Assembly (NCBI RefSeq): GCF_016545825.1 | Contig: NC_052619.1 | Location: forward strand, 30,605,803-30,669,802 | Direction of reading: 5' to 3' | DNA: 64,000 bases | Source of the DNA: Eucalyptus grandis | Lineage: Eukaryota; Streptophyta; Magnoliopsida; Myrtales; Myrtaceae | In this document: one piece after another, positions 11,732 to 22,255 of the stretch | Layout of the letters: every line of letters begins with the position of its first letter | Position numbering within the stretch: position 1 is the first letter of the stretch | Made by a program: the position numbers and the translations under genes | The notes under the pieces: generated by a model | Seen by the model: the letters and a program-made list of their open reading frames with translations, nothing else | Told to the model about the DNA's origin: nothing | Database searches by the model: none

Positions 11732-13368
11732 AGATTAAGGCTAATTGAGATTAGGCTTAATTAAGGATAATTTTCTAATTAATCGCAATTATTTTAATTA
11801 AAAATGATTACTTTTAATTAATTATAGTTATTTTAATTAATGATAGTTAGTATTAATTAATCGCATTTAGCTTAATTAATAGCGATTAGTGCACGTTAAT
11901 AATGGATTAGTTGTTAAGTAGAATTTTATGCTCATTTTTCTAGATTAGTTTGTGCATAATTCCAATTGTTTAAGCTTATGATGCCGTGTTATTGATTGCT
12001 CAATGATAGGCTTTATTTACTATTTCAAAAGAAGGTTTGATGGGCAAAAAAAATAAAAATAGTAATTTTTGCGGTGTTTGGTTTGGATGTCAAGTTTTAC
12101 ATGTTAAACGGGGCAATGGGGTTCTAAAGTGAAAGTGTGCAAAATTTGATGGATAAATTTTTGGTACATGCCCACGTGCGAATATTTTACTAGAATTTTA
12201 AGTGTGAAAATTTGTCAAAGTTGATTATTTGGAACACGAACTCTTTAGTACTGGGCTAATTAACGGCAAAATATACTGGCTTGATTGTTGGCATGCTCGA
12301 GAGATCATTTAATTGAACCCCTCACCCAATGAGAGTTTAGGCGCGATACCCAATGTTTATCGAATGCCCAGAAGGGGTTCAGATGCCACGTCACGATTGA
12401 GGTTAGACTGATGCTTCTTTATGGAATGCTGTCTAGGGGGGTTCTAAATGATATCGTGCTCGATGGAGCAAGATGATATTTAGAGAGCAATCGCTTGGCC
12501 AAAATCTGTTGAGAGTAGAAATTGAACTTGATCTTGCTCTATCACAGATTGCAACAAATGTTTGAAGCTTCCTGTAAACCTCGTGGCAAATCTAAAAAGG
12601 ACAAAGCAAAGTACTATAGCAATATGTTAGGGACATCACTATTCATAGTCATAGTTCATATCATCTATAATAATTCCCGATCGGATTTTTGAAACCTCTA
12701 TTTGTTTCGGACCCATGGAGATCAGTAGGTTTGCCAATGAAAAGGTAGTAGAGGAGGGGAATAGCTTGATCAAAATCTGCCGAGAGCAGAAATTGAACTT
12801 GATTTTGCTGTCACCAATTGTCACCAATGTTTGAGTCTTCCTGAAAAGACTGTTGACTTGTGTGTTGGCTATGAATCAAAGGGTTGTAATAATTGGAACA
12901 TGCACGTTTGACCGTGCACTTAATTATTGTGCATTGTGTTTTAATTATTTTTTATGTTTGTTGCATTGATCTTTTTATTACATGTGATATACCCAAGGCA
13001 AGGTAAGTTGTATATCGTGTACATTTAGGTTGCCTTAGAGACAAATTCGCATTTTAGTCGAGACTTAGGCTGTTAACTCGTTAAGATTTTTATTTCACCT
13101 CGTTGTTATTAAATATTTTCATATTCATTGTATGGAGAACAGTCACGTGCAGTTTGGCGTCCTGATGGACCAAGATGCAGGCATACCTGGTGTCATTTTT
13201 GGTTGGTTTCGTTGTTAGTGAAGTTTAGGTTAACTCTGACCCTATAGGTTTTTGAGATGGTTAGTAGGAAATGGCCATAAAAAGGCTTGTAATTATTAAA
13301 CTTTCCAAGATTAATAGTTTATAAATGAAAGTGTTGTTTTTGGGAATGTTCATTGTATTTTTACTATC
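11732..13368. repeat. Dispersed repeat, copy B, with an internal insertion
   Basis: The segment is homologous to copy A (8365-9645), starting exactly where the Copia LTR ends. It is about 350 bp longer because of an extra block at 12493-12843. No conserved ORF is shared with copy A, which argues that neither is coding. Confidence 0.75.
12493..12843. repeat. Extra block in copy B bounded by ~80-bp direct repeats
   Basis: 12493-12574 and 12764-12843 are imperfect direct repeats (shared 'AAAATCTG' and 'AGAAATTGAACTTGAT' words, both ending CTTCCTG) that flank a unique core of 189 bp. Copy A lacks the whole block. The core holds a 62-codon reverse-strand ORF (12639-12827) that I do not recognise. 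It may be an insertion with a duplicated flank or a local tandem duplication split by an insertion. Confidence 0.6.
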
Positions 13369-13415
13369 CCTATTTTTCGTTGTTTGACTAGATATTATTT
13401 ATATTAAATGCTTCC

Positions 13416-14020
13416 ACTTGCATTTAATCAAAAGATTAAAGACTGGGTCGGTGATAAGTCCTGAAACATTGCAGTTTAATTGATCATTGAGGAATGCTCA
13501 CACGTTCAGGGTTCAAGGTGCGACACTATATATCTCTAAAATAAATATTTCAATTAATCAACTTCTAGTCCATGCAACGCATGGGACTTCAATTAGTTTG
13601 ATGATAAAGGTTTGTTGCCTCGTCATTTGACATTAGATTTTTGTAACTATGTTAATTCAGCACCTGCAGACTATTTTATATTTGTTTATATTGATCATTA
13701 GGTTAATATCAAGAGGAAGTTTCATAGAAGGTTAGTGGTAGGGTTGGGACAGAGTTTAGCTTGAGGACGCTTAATAACTTAATTATAACTTTATCCAAAA
13801 GGCCTCATTGTTTAGGAAATTCGAGGTCCCGTCCCATGTGCATCGCATATGAATTTGGATCCACTTTTTACACGATTATAAATGTTTCTTGGTACCAGCA
13901 GCACCGGCCGAACGCATAAGCAACGGCACAGGCTTTCATTTAGTTTCGTACAGCTAAACGAGTAATATAGTAATCATACCAAAAGAGAATGCAAAATCAT
14001 TGTGCTTACCTGCCCCCACA
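13416..14020. repeat. Tandem duplication, unit 1 (605 bp)
   Basis: Nearly identical to 14021-14628 and directly adjacent to it. Shared landmarks are ACTTGC.TTTAATC at the start, 'gttcagggttcaaggtgcgacac' and 'ccaaaagagaatgcaaaatcattg' at the end. The first 100 bases hold most of the differences. The sequence carries no convincing ORF. A diverged third copy is at 17040-17730. Confidence 0.9.
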
Positions 14021-14628
14021 ACTTGCGTTTAATCGAAAGATTAAAGACTGGTCGGGGATAAGTCCTGAAACGTCACAGTTTAATCAATCTTTGAGGAATG
14101 CTCACGCGTTCAGGGTTCAAGGTGCGACACTATATATCTCTAAAATAAATATTTCAATTAATCAACTTCTAGTCCATGCAACGCGTGGGACTTCAACTAG
14201 TTTGATGATAAAGGTTTGTTGCCTCGTCATTTGACATTAGATTTTTGTAACTATGTTAATTCAGCACCTGCAGACTATTTTATATTTGTTTATATTGATC
14301 ATTAGGTTAATATCAAGAGGAAGTTTCATAGAAGGTTAGTGGTAGGGTTGGGACAGAGTTTAGCTTGAGGACGCTTAATAACTTAATTATAACTTTATCC
14401 AAAAGGCCTCATTGTTTAGGAAATTCGAGGTCCCGTCCCATGTGCATCGCATATGAATTTGGATCCACTTTTTACACGATTATAAATGTTTCTTGGTACC
14501 AGCAGCACCGGCCGAACGCATAAGCAACGGCACATGCTTTCATTTAGTCTCGTACAGCTATACGAGTAATATAGTACTCATACCAAAAGAGAATGCAAAA
14601 TCATTGCGTTTACCTGCCCCCACAACTT
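14021..14628. repeat. Tandem duplication, unit 2
   Basis: Second copy of the 605-bp unit, offset 604-605 bases from unit 1. It differs by one or two indels and a handful of substitutions, so the duplication is recent or has been kept alike by conversion. Confidence 0.9.
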
Positions 14629-17039
14629 CCTCTCATTTACAAATTAAATATCCTAGCAATTAAGAGGCCTAAACAAGTTTCGACCCCGTTGGAAGATTCT
14701 CGACCTCTTCTTGTCTCTTTCCTTCCTTTTCATCCACTTACTCGCAATTGAGTTAAATTGTCAAAAAGAAAAAGTTGCGGACAGACACGAAAGGTAAAGT
14801 TATCCATGCGTCTCTCCCTATTGCTTCTTCCAACATATAATAGTGTCCGGCCACGCGTTCTCACTTTCCGCGCGTTTAGATGGGGCTTTCACAAGGAATT
14901 GAATGGAAGCTTCGCGTGTCCATTATTTGAGTATGACTTAAATATAGCGACTCGCCTTCTATCGTTTATGCCTACGACAAAAGGACAATTAAGCACATAA
15001 AATATTTGGCTGTAGTTGATTCCACCTTATCTTGACTCAAGTCGCCTACTATTACTCACTGCCAATTTCATCGGCAATTTTTTAATCCCTTGCAATTAAA
15101 GTCTTATGGGGAGGATTGGCTTTCTTGTGGTGGGATTCCACCTTAACTTCGCTCTTACATTTTAATCAAGCGTGTAAGAACTATGCCATATCTTGAATGA
15201 ATCCAATTTGATCTTGCTTAGAGAGATAAAAATTCGATATGGACTTATAAGCAGTCCCATTCGGCTAATGGTAGTGATACTGTCCACTTTGATGGCCGCT
15301 CGCTCTCCTTGCACAGTTTTTAAAAATGCTTTATACTCATTTGAGCTTATGGGAGACTTATCTATCAAGATAATAGACCTACACATGGACAATCATGAGT
15401 GAGAGACCTATTTGATACCCAACATCCCAAATAGCTATCTTCGTGATCACGCTTAAAACGAAACTAATTGGTACAAAGCTAGTTTTGTGATCACACTACC
15501 ACCCCGAGCTTTGTTAACAATGGCTAGTGACCCTCGCACTATAAATGGCTAGGGTTGCTGGCCCTTGCTTGCGTCATGCAGTTATGGCACCACACAAAAG
15601 AAAAATAAAAATTTAAGAAAAAAATTGGAGAAAAACTAATGAATAGACGATAATTCAAGAAAAAAAGAAAAGGAAAAATGAGACCCATAGAGAGTGCAAC
15701 CCTCGGTAAAAGTTGTTTTGAGGGTTTGGAGAGGGTGGAACTGCCCCCACTTCGTTGCTTTATCTCTTCTCCTTATAATGTCCATGAGCAGAGCTTGCAA
15801 TTCTTTTTTTTTTTTTTTTTCTGTCCTTCATCCTCCTAACCATTTAAAGTTCGATTGAACTTGAAAAATATTGAATCAAATAGTTTGATATTTTAGAATT
15901 TTAAGTCGGTTTAATGAGCTTATTGAAGATAAAATATTTGACCTCTTGTTAGGGAGGTAGACCGATTGAAAGGAGAAATCACGAGCTAGTCTAGTTTCTC
16001 ATGAAAAGGTAAGCTTTATTATTTTCTTCTTTTCCCCTCTCTCTTCAGGGTTCTAGAATATTTATACATATATAATCATCATTTTATCCCCTTTCAAAGA
16101 TACTAACTTATACTGAAAAATGGAGAGGGCTAAACGTGAACCAAATTGCTTGCACGAATGGAGATACGTAAAAAAATAAGTTTTATTTTGCTTTGGTATT
16201 GAGTATTTGATCTGATTCTTAATACGAGGATGCTAATTTTAATCCCCGTCAGCCCTTTCTCCTCCTCCTCCTCCTCCTCCTCCTCTTTATATCATTTTTC
16301 GCAATTGCCATATCCATTTCATCTTCCTTGAATCTTCATGACATTGCATTGGGAGTACTCAAGATCAATTCTCAAGTTCCTTTTCTTGATCATTACTCAT
16401 TAGGTAAGATAAATAACAATCCAGATTATAATACCTAGCCTCTTAGAATCACATAGCCAATGAAGTTCCTGTACCTTTCTTAGTGCTTGATCAAACGTTT
16501 TATATATTTCCTCGTGAATCCTCTTCTATTGACCTGTCTCATCGCTGTTATGATTAGTCAACTGAAGTCAATAATTCTTTTAGTTTTACGGATTCTTCTA
16601 TTGCGAGTTTTGCCCCCCATGTTAGTGGCCAGGAAAGAGGATATTTGTAGGCTCCTTCATGATGAAGTAAATGCAAGGAAATGAGAAGGTGAAGTCAAGA
16701 CACGAAGCTAGTAGTTAGCAAAGGCCTTGAAGGACCAATATCTTCCAATACAAGGTCGCATTCACGTGGCAAGAGATTTTATAAAATTGAAAGACTTGAG
16801 AATTGCTGAAAAGGAGGAATCAAATTTTGAAGTCTCTTAAGTATTTGTTAAGGTCTTCCCTACCGTATTTGACTATATTAAGGTAAATTCAGCTATGAAA
16901 TCAAAGATCTTTTACTTATTCTATTTGCTTATTCTATGTTATAGAATTCATTTGAATACGTGGAAGTGCTACTATATATAGAGTATAGCTCAAGGTAGTT
17001 AAAGGGGGCTCGGCTGTAGTTAAAGCATCATTTTCATTG
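14629..17039. other. Intergenic DNA without a recognisable gene
   Basis: Only short, unrelated ORFs occur. A poly-T run lies at about 15806-15821 and a (CTC)n microsatellite at about 16260-16285. A 76-codon reverse-strand ORF at 15162-15392 overlaps a 69-codon forward ORF; neither resembles a family I know. Confidence 0.5.
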
Positions 17040-17730
17040 TTAGCAAATGAAAAATGACATTTTAAGAAGAAAAGCTAAACTAATGATTCTATATTCATTA
17101 GAAAAATTGTGTTTTTTGTTGATAAATGAATGCTCACTTCGCAAAATTACACCATATATCTCCAAAACAAATACTCAAAGAACTCAACTTCAGCCTGTTG
17201 CAACGCAGGGACTTCAACGAGTTTGATAATAATGGATTATTGTCTCGATCTTATGCATCATACTTTTGTTGCTACACAAATTCATCACCCGCAGATTATT
17301 ATTATTATTTTTTAAATTGTTTATCTTGATCCTTATGTTACATCAAGAGGAAGTTTCATAGAAGGGAGCGGTAGGACCGGGAGGGACTTGGGCTTCGAGA
17401 GGTTTAATGGCTTTGATAATATTATCTCATCGTGAATTTTTCTTAAAGGACCTCATAGTTTAAAAAGTTTGTCCTTGTGTGTTTGATTCCGTCACTATGT
17501 GGAGCACATATGACGTTAATATCGTGATAGATTTGCATTTAACATGCGTGAATCATTTCAGTAGATCGGGATCCATTGATGATAAATAAATTTGACAAAG
17601 GAAAAGGACCGCTTATCGTATCCATTATTGTTCTTTTGTTTTGTTTTTTCCCTATTCCACCAAATCCAGGCGGACGCAAAAGCAACTCTACATGCTTTTA
17701 CTGTCTTTCTCGTGCAGCGGGATGAGCAAT
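17040..17730. repeat. Diverged third copy of the 13416-14628 repeat family
   Basis: It shares 'atcaagaggaagtttcatagaagg', 'gaatgctcac', 'gacttcaa..agtttgat.ata' and the 'aaagcaac' region in the same order and orientation as the tandem units, but with many substitutions and indels. It marks an older duplication upstream of the malate dehydrogenase/TIR segment. Confidence 0.65.
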
Positions 17731-17832
17731 ATAATAACCTTAACATGTCTTGCCTCAGCAAGCTCATGGTCATTATCTGAAACGTGGTTGCCCCTGCTAT
17801 CGCTCTTCAGATTTCCAGCAAACAGCAAAATT

Positions 17833-17881
17833 AGTCAACGTCACTTTTTTTTTTTTTGGTAAAGCAGTCAACGTCACTTTT
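17833..17881 (-). mobile_element. Minute retroposon scar with 16-bp target-site duplication
   Basis: AGTCAACGTCACTTTT occurs at 17833-17848 and again at 17866-17881. The 17 bases between them read, on the reverse strand, GCTTTACC followed by A's. A poly-A tail between long direct repeats is the footprint of LINE-machinery retroposition with extreme 5' truncation. A second scar of the same design is at 34856-34902. Confidence 0.6.
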
Positions 17882-18120
17882 GAAGGCAACTTTTGCGAAA
17901 AATTATGGAATAGAATAGAGTTTGTATCATAAAAGCATCTCGAAATGATATACCCATTTATATCAAATTAATCGTGTCACAAAAACTTTTGAAATAGAAA
18001 ATTGGATTATGATATAAACCAGAATTTGGAGCAAGCATACTATTCCACATACACGCACTCTTGGCCTTAGAATAGGAACTATCTATTAGCCATCAAACTC
18101 TTTTCTGAATTTTAGTTCGT

Positions 18121-19030
18121 ATCATAGAAAATTTATTGTTATCACCGTTTTTCAGGTGACTGAGCTTCCGTTCTTTGCATGCAAAGTGCGCCTCGGTCAT
18201 TCTGGGGTCCAAGACGTTCTTTCACTAGGCCCGCTGAATGAGTTCGAAAGGTTTGGAGTTTTGTAATTTTGAAATTCTTTAAGTCTGCTGAAATTACACC
18301 AGAGGAAGATGAAAGTTTTTAATTTCAGCCTTGGTTTGTTAACCTGTAAAGCTGGGTTGGAAGAGGCAAAGAAAGAGTTAACAGAGAGTATTCAGAAGGG
18401 CGTTTCATTTATCAAGAAGTGAGCGGGTGGCCTCTTCATAGTTTCCGGTTATTTTCTACTCAGAATTGGTTCTTGGGAATAAAGTGGTCCAGACGTGGGA
18501 AGATATCGAAATTTATTCTGCATAGCTGACGTAGGAAAAAAAAAGTTTTTCTTTTCTTAAATGTAAGGTACTCAAATGGTAATTTGTGTAATAACAAGGT
18601 GGACGGATGTTTGTATATTAAAGTTCTATGTCCATCTTTCTCGTCTTCGTGTTTGCATCGGCCTTTCTCGACTTTCTCGTGCTCCTGCACCTGTAGTGTT
18701 GCCTCGAAGTTGCACTTCAATTGGGCAATGCTGCTATAAGCAAATGATGGACAGAGGGAGCTGAATAAGCTGAAGCTTGTCTTTGGCACTAGGCTTGAAG
18801 TCTGAGAGACTCAAGTGCAGCTTTTTGTGGCTTTATCCAGATGATTAAAGGGACAAACGAGCAGAGAGACCATTACAGAGGCTCTTCTTGGTTAGTGGCC
18901 AGAGGGAGTTGAAATTATCAGCTGAACACGAGCAGAAGTTTGAGAATGATGCCTTTACACCGATTCTCCCAATCACCAGCAGCAATTTCTCGCACCAAGT
19001 TCTCTCTACGTGGAGCATTTATGGTAAAAG
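18121..19030 (+). repeat. Segmental duplication, copy A (malate dehydrogenase 3' end and 3' flank)
   Basis: Homologous in the same orientation to about 56735-57620. Homology covers two exons, the intron between them, and about 600 bp beyond the stop, including 'aatgctgctataagcaaatgatggacagag' and 'gagactcaagtgcagctttttgtggctttatccag'. Since intron and 3' flank are included, this is a DNA-level duplication, not retroposition. Confidence 0.85.
18156..18422 (+). pseudogene. NAD-malate dehydrogenase 3'-end pseudogene (copy A), last two exons
   Basis: After a pyrimidine-poor ...TTTTTCAG acceptor, 18156-18250 encodes [17 protein letters not shown] and then a GPLNEFER segment. The final exon, 18350-18422, encodes AGLEEAKKELTESIQKGVSF and ends in TGA. 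These are the conserved C-terminal segments of plant NAD-malate dehydrogenase (malate to oxaloacetate, NAD-linked), most like plastid/mitochondrial forms. The donor after 18250 is GTTTGG, but the acceptor of the last exon reads GTAA where copy B has GTAG, so normal splicing would fail. Upstream exons (Rossmann fold and catalytic His) are absent. Both exon frames are open, so the decay is mild. The gene symbol is left empty because the parent gene is not fixed. Confidence 0.75.
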
Positions 19031-19062
19031 ATTGTCCATAGTAAAAGATTGTCTGCTTTAGG

Positions 19063-19290
19063 TTTGCTTTATTTTATGAAAAATATTTTTCTAAAAATTA
19101 TTGATCATATAAATTGAAATACATTGAAATTATTAGTTAATGAATAATATTTTTATTATCGATAATAATTTATATATAAACATGATTGTGGACAATGAAG
19201 ATTTTTTCTATTAATTTATTTTGATAAATGATACAAATAATTATTTTTAAGGAATATTTTTAATTTATTTATTTTTTGCGAAACAAATAA
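19063..19290. mobile_element. Possible MITE, AT-rich with imperfect inverted ends
   Basis: The left end (GTTTGCTTTATTTTATG) and the reverse complement of the right end (TTTATTTGTTTCGC) are imperfectly similar, and both run into ATTTTT-rich sequence, the pattern of hAT-type MITEs. Low complexity makes this uncertain and no target-site duplication was fixed. Confidence 0.3.
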
Positions 19291-19431
19291 AATTTTAATA
19301 TTTTCTCAGAAGCTTCGAGGAGGTGTCTTTCTTCTTTTTTTGGGTCGAATTTTTTCTTTCACTTTTGAAAGTTCAAGTAAAATTTGTTCCCACAATGAAA
19401 GTAACCTAAGCCCCCGAAGGGGATAACTCAG

Positions 19432-19441
19432 ATATATAAAA
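19432..19441 (+). promoter_or_regulatory. Possible TATA box of TIR gene copy 1
   Basis: ATATATAAAA lies about 420 bp upstream of the ATG at 19861, ahead of a CT-rich leader (19540-19660) typical of a plant 5' UTR. A TTGAC (W-box core) at about 19518 would fit WRKY-controlled defence genes but is common by chance. Confidence 0.35.
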
Positions 19442-19860
19442 TAAGGCTAAAAGAGTACGCCTCTCCGGCCTTTTAAGGTCTGTTCTCGGGAGCCAGAACC
19501 AAACCCTACAACGTGTTGACTTTCAACAACTTTCTACTTTCGAGTTCTCACTCTCAGATCGGGCTCTCTCTTTTCTCCGGCGGCGCCTTTCGATCTTCCC
19601 CTCTCTAGTCTCGACTCAGTCGCTGTCTCATCTCCGTCGGCCGTCCATAAGGTATTCTCTCTTTATATCGGTTTCGTTTTCGATTTCTTCGGTGATTTGC
19701 CATAGCCAATCAATGGCTGCGAGTCGCGACTGAACATGCCCACCACAGTTTTTCTTTCCTTTATTTTTAAACTTCCCCCAATTGATGTCTCCCCTCAACC
19801 AAGCACATTGACAATTTTCATCCCGCTCGATTCTGTCTCTAGTCTCGATTGCTTCGTGCG

Positions 19861-20339
19861 ATGGCACCACCCAACAACACATCGGGAATGGAGTTTGAGG
19901 TGTTCCTGAGTTTTAGGGGACCGGATACTCGGGACAACTTTACTAGTTGCCTCTATTATGACATGGTCGAGAAAGGAATCCGCGTCTTCAAAGACAACGA
20001 AGAGCTCCGAGTCGGTGAGCAGATTGGTGGAAAACTTCTGCAAGCCCTTGATGACACTCAAATCTATATTCCCATCTTCTCTAAGGGCTTCGCTTCCAGT
20101 GTATGGTGCCTCCGTGAGGTTGCGCATATGGTAGATTGCACTTCAAAGTCGAATGGGAAGAAAGAGATCCTCCCCCTGTTCTTTGATGTGAAGCCGGATG
20201 ATGTCAAGCTCAGAACTGAATTGTACAGTAATGCCTTGTCTGAGCATGAGAAGAAGTATGAACCCGATGAGGTGAAGCGCTGGAAGGCTGCTCTTCGTGA
20301 GGTTGCAACTAGACTAGGTTGGAAGCGGGATGGGAAAGA
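19861..20339 (+). CDS. TIR-domain immune receptor, exon 1 only (copy 1)
   Basis: The ATG at 19861 opens a 160-residue frame that is a complete TIR domain. The first TIR box is FEVFLSFRGPDTRDNF (about residues 12-27), then GIRVFKDNEELRVGEQI (39-55), then PIFSKGFASSVWCLREVAHM (71-90), with the Glu after WCLR at residue 86 in the position of the catalytic Glu of plant TIR NADases. The exon ends exactly at a canonical donor, GTAAGT (20340), as in TIR-NBS-LRR genes, where exon 1 encodes the TIR. Such receptors act in the cytoplasm or nucleus and trigger defence through NAD cleavage. About 560 bp of intron-like DNA follows and then an assembly gap, and no NB-ARC exon is seen, so this is either a truncated TIR gene or a full receptor lost in the gap. 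The frame is intact, unlike copy 2 at 40074. Confidence 0.85.
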
Positions 20340-20899
20340 GTAAGTTTCCACAACTTATTCCAGCTATTAATTTTAATATAATCCAAAAGGGAGGCAATTT
20401 TTCTTATAGATTTTAAAATATCTCATATTCAATTTATCTTGCAGTAACTATAATTTCTCCATATTATTGATACCATAGTCGAAAAAATCTAATCCGAATG
20501 TGGAAGTCATTGTCAATTTATTGTTAAACGCTAAGTTAGCATCCTGTTTGGTTGTCAAACACCTAAAAACAAATTTAAATAGCAAAATAAATATCTTTCG
20601 ACATTTTAGAAAAAGGTAAAGTAGGAACAACAAAAAGACAGATATTAACGCTTACTCTGTGTAGATCAAACGGACTAATTTTGTCCTACTAGCATACCAA
20701 CTAATTATATATTTGATCATTCTCTAAATATTGCCTGTACATTAAAAAAACTAAAACCTATTTCAACAAAGGACGATTTATCAATTTTATGTAGATAAGG
20801 AAGCAGCTGGATCCGGTCACATCTTCTCCACCATAATTAAACAACCTATATAGACTTCTATGGATGGTGACTTTTATCTAAAAATTCTCACGGTTAATC
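20340..20899 (+). other. Intron-like sequence after the TIR exon
   Basis: Begins GTAAGTTTCC and is homologous to 40552-41500 behind TIR copy 2, including 'caacaaaaagaca.ata' and 'gtgtagatcaaac'. No NB-ARC motif (P-loop GMGGIGKTT type) occurs before the gap. Confidence 0.65.
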
Positions 20900-20999
20900 N
20901 NNNNNNNNNNNNNNNNNNNNNNNNNNNNNNNNNNNNNNNNNNNNNNNNNNNNNNNNNNNNNNNNNNNNNNNNNNNNNNNNNNNNNNNNNNNNNNNNNNN
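20900..20999. other. Assembly gap (100 N)
   Basis: A run of exactly 100 N, the usual placeholder for a gap of unknown size. Order and distance of the sequences on either side are therefore not certain. The rest of TIR copy 1 could lie here. Confidence 1.
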
Positions 21000-21110
21000 T
21001 GCCTTTGATCTCTCTTTCGAGACTTGCCTGCATCGCCGTCTTCTCTCTCTCTCTCTCTCTCTCTCGGTTTATCAAGTTGCGGCCTCACCTTTGTCGATTG
21101 GCCGTCAGTG
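21000..21110 (+). other. Detached leader of TIR copy 2
   Basis: CT-rich sequence with a (TC)n run, resembling the 5' leader of copy 1 (about 19560-19650: shared 'tcg..tggccgtc' and the CT-rich context). It ends in CAGTG, the target site of the Copia element. Removing the Copia and Gypsy insertions brings it next to 39801, which leads into TIR copy 2. This reconstruction is an inference from the target-site duplications. Confidence 0.65.
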
Positions 21111-21361
21111 TGTCAGAAACTGAGGTAGAAGATGAATATAGGGAACTGTTAGAAGAAGACGTGGGAAAATTTTTCTATGTATTCTTTTATGTATCCACTG
21201 ATGTACAAAGTCGATCTCTATATAATACAAAATGTCTAATAATAAAGAAAGAAAGATTATATTCCTTTAATCTATGTGTATTAGATCTAATCATAAATTG
21301 ACTAAAATAAATGATCTACATCTCTTAAGATATACTCCGATCATCATCATATCTTCCAACA
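21111..21361 (-). repeat. 3' LTR of the 21.1-26.8 kb Copia element
   Basis: 251 bp; on the reverse strand it starts TGTTGGAAGATATG and ends CAGTTTCTGACA. It contains a TATATAGAG box-like run on the reverse strand. Confidence 0.93.
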
Positions 21362-21368
21362 CTCCCTC

Positions 21369-22004
21369 TCAAGCTGGTGGCTTGCATATATCTAAGATGC
21401 CAAGCTTGCCTAGAAGATATGAATGTTGTCTCTGACATAAAGGCTTGGTAAATATATCAGCAGGCTGTTCGATGGTTCTAATTCCTCTTGCTTCGATTAT
21501 TCCTTCTTGAATCTTCTCTCGAGTGAAGTGACAATCAACTTCTATGTGCTTCGTCCTTTCGTGCAGTACAGGATTTGCAGCAAGCTTAAGTGCAGAATCA
21601 TTGTCACAAAATAACAAAGTTGGTCCCTCGACCTTCACTCCAAGGTCTAAAAGTAAGCCTCGTGGCCAAACTACTTCACAAACAGCCTTCGCCATGGATC
21701 GATACTCGGCCTGGCGATGACGGGGATCTGATGATTGCTTCTTCATCTTCCATGAGAGTAAGGATTCCCCAAGTTTGATGCAAAAACCAGTGATGGATCT
21801 TCGACTCATAAGACAAGTTGCATAATCCGCATCACAATAAGTTGTCATTTTCATGTTGCAATTGCGAGAAAGAAGGATTCCTAGTCCCGGACATTTCTTC
21901 AAATACTTCACCACTTTCAAGGCAGCATTCATGTGAGACTGTTTTGGACTATGCATGAATTGACTGAGTGTCTGAACATCATAACAAATGTCAGGTCTCG
22001 TCAT
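21369..22004 (-). pseudogene. Copia RNase H and pol C-terminus (211 codons open)
   Basis: Contains TRPDICYDVQTLSQFMHSP, the Y-C-D-A-D-Y-A segment (catalytic Asp), R-R-S-I-T-G-F-C, a Q-A-E-Y-R-S-M-A segment (catalytic Glu), F-C-D-N-D-S-A (catalytic Asp) and the ending A-D-I-F-T-K-P-L. It degrades the RNA strand during reverse transcription. The frame ends eight bases before the 3' LTR. Confidence 0.88.
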
Positions 22005-22255
22005 AGTGAGATAGATGAGTTTCCCAACTAGCCTCTGATAGCTTGACGGGTCCTTGAGCAGTGGATCATTTTCTGTGGACTGGAGGCCCGCATCATATTC
22101 TACAATGGTTAACTTGACATTTTGCTCGATGGGGATGATTGCTGGCTTGCATCCTAATAACCCCGCTTCTGATATAATCTCCAGTACATATTTTTGCTGA
22201 CTAAGAGAGATACCTTGCTCGAACGGGCCATCTCAATTCCAAGAAAATATTTTGG

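Noticed and set aside
12639..12827. 62-codon reverse-strand ORF
   Set aside because: Short, absent from the homologous repeat copy, and without a recognisable domain; kept only as part of the inserted block.
15162..15402. Two overlapping ORFs of about 70-76 codons on opposite strands
   Set aside because: No homology recognised, no repeat partner and no splice context.
20860..21123. ORFs running through the N gap
   Set aside because: Their continuity is only an artefact of unknown bases.
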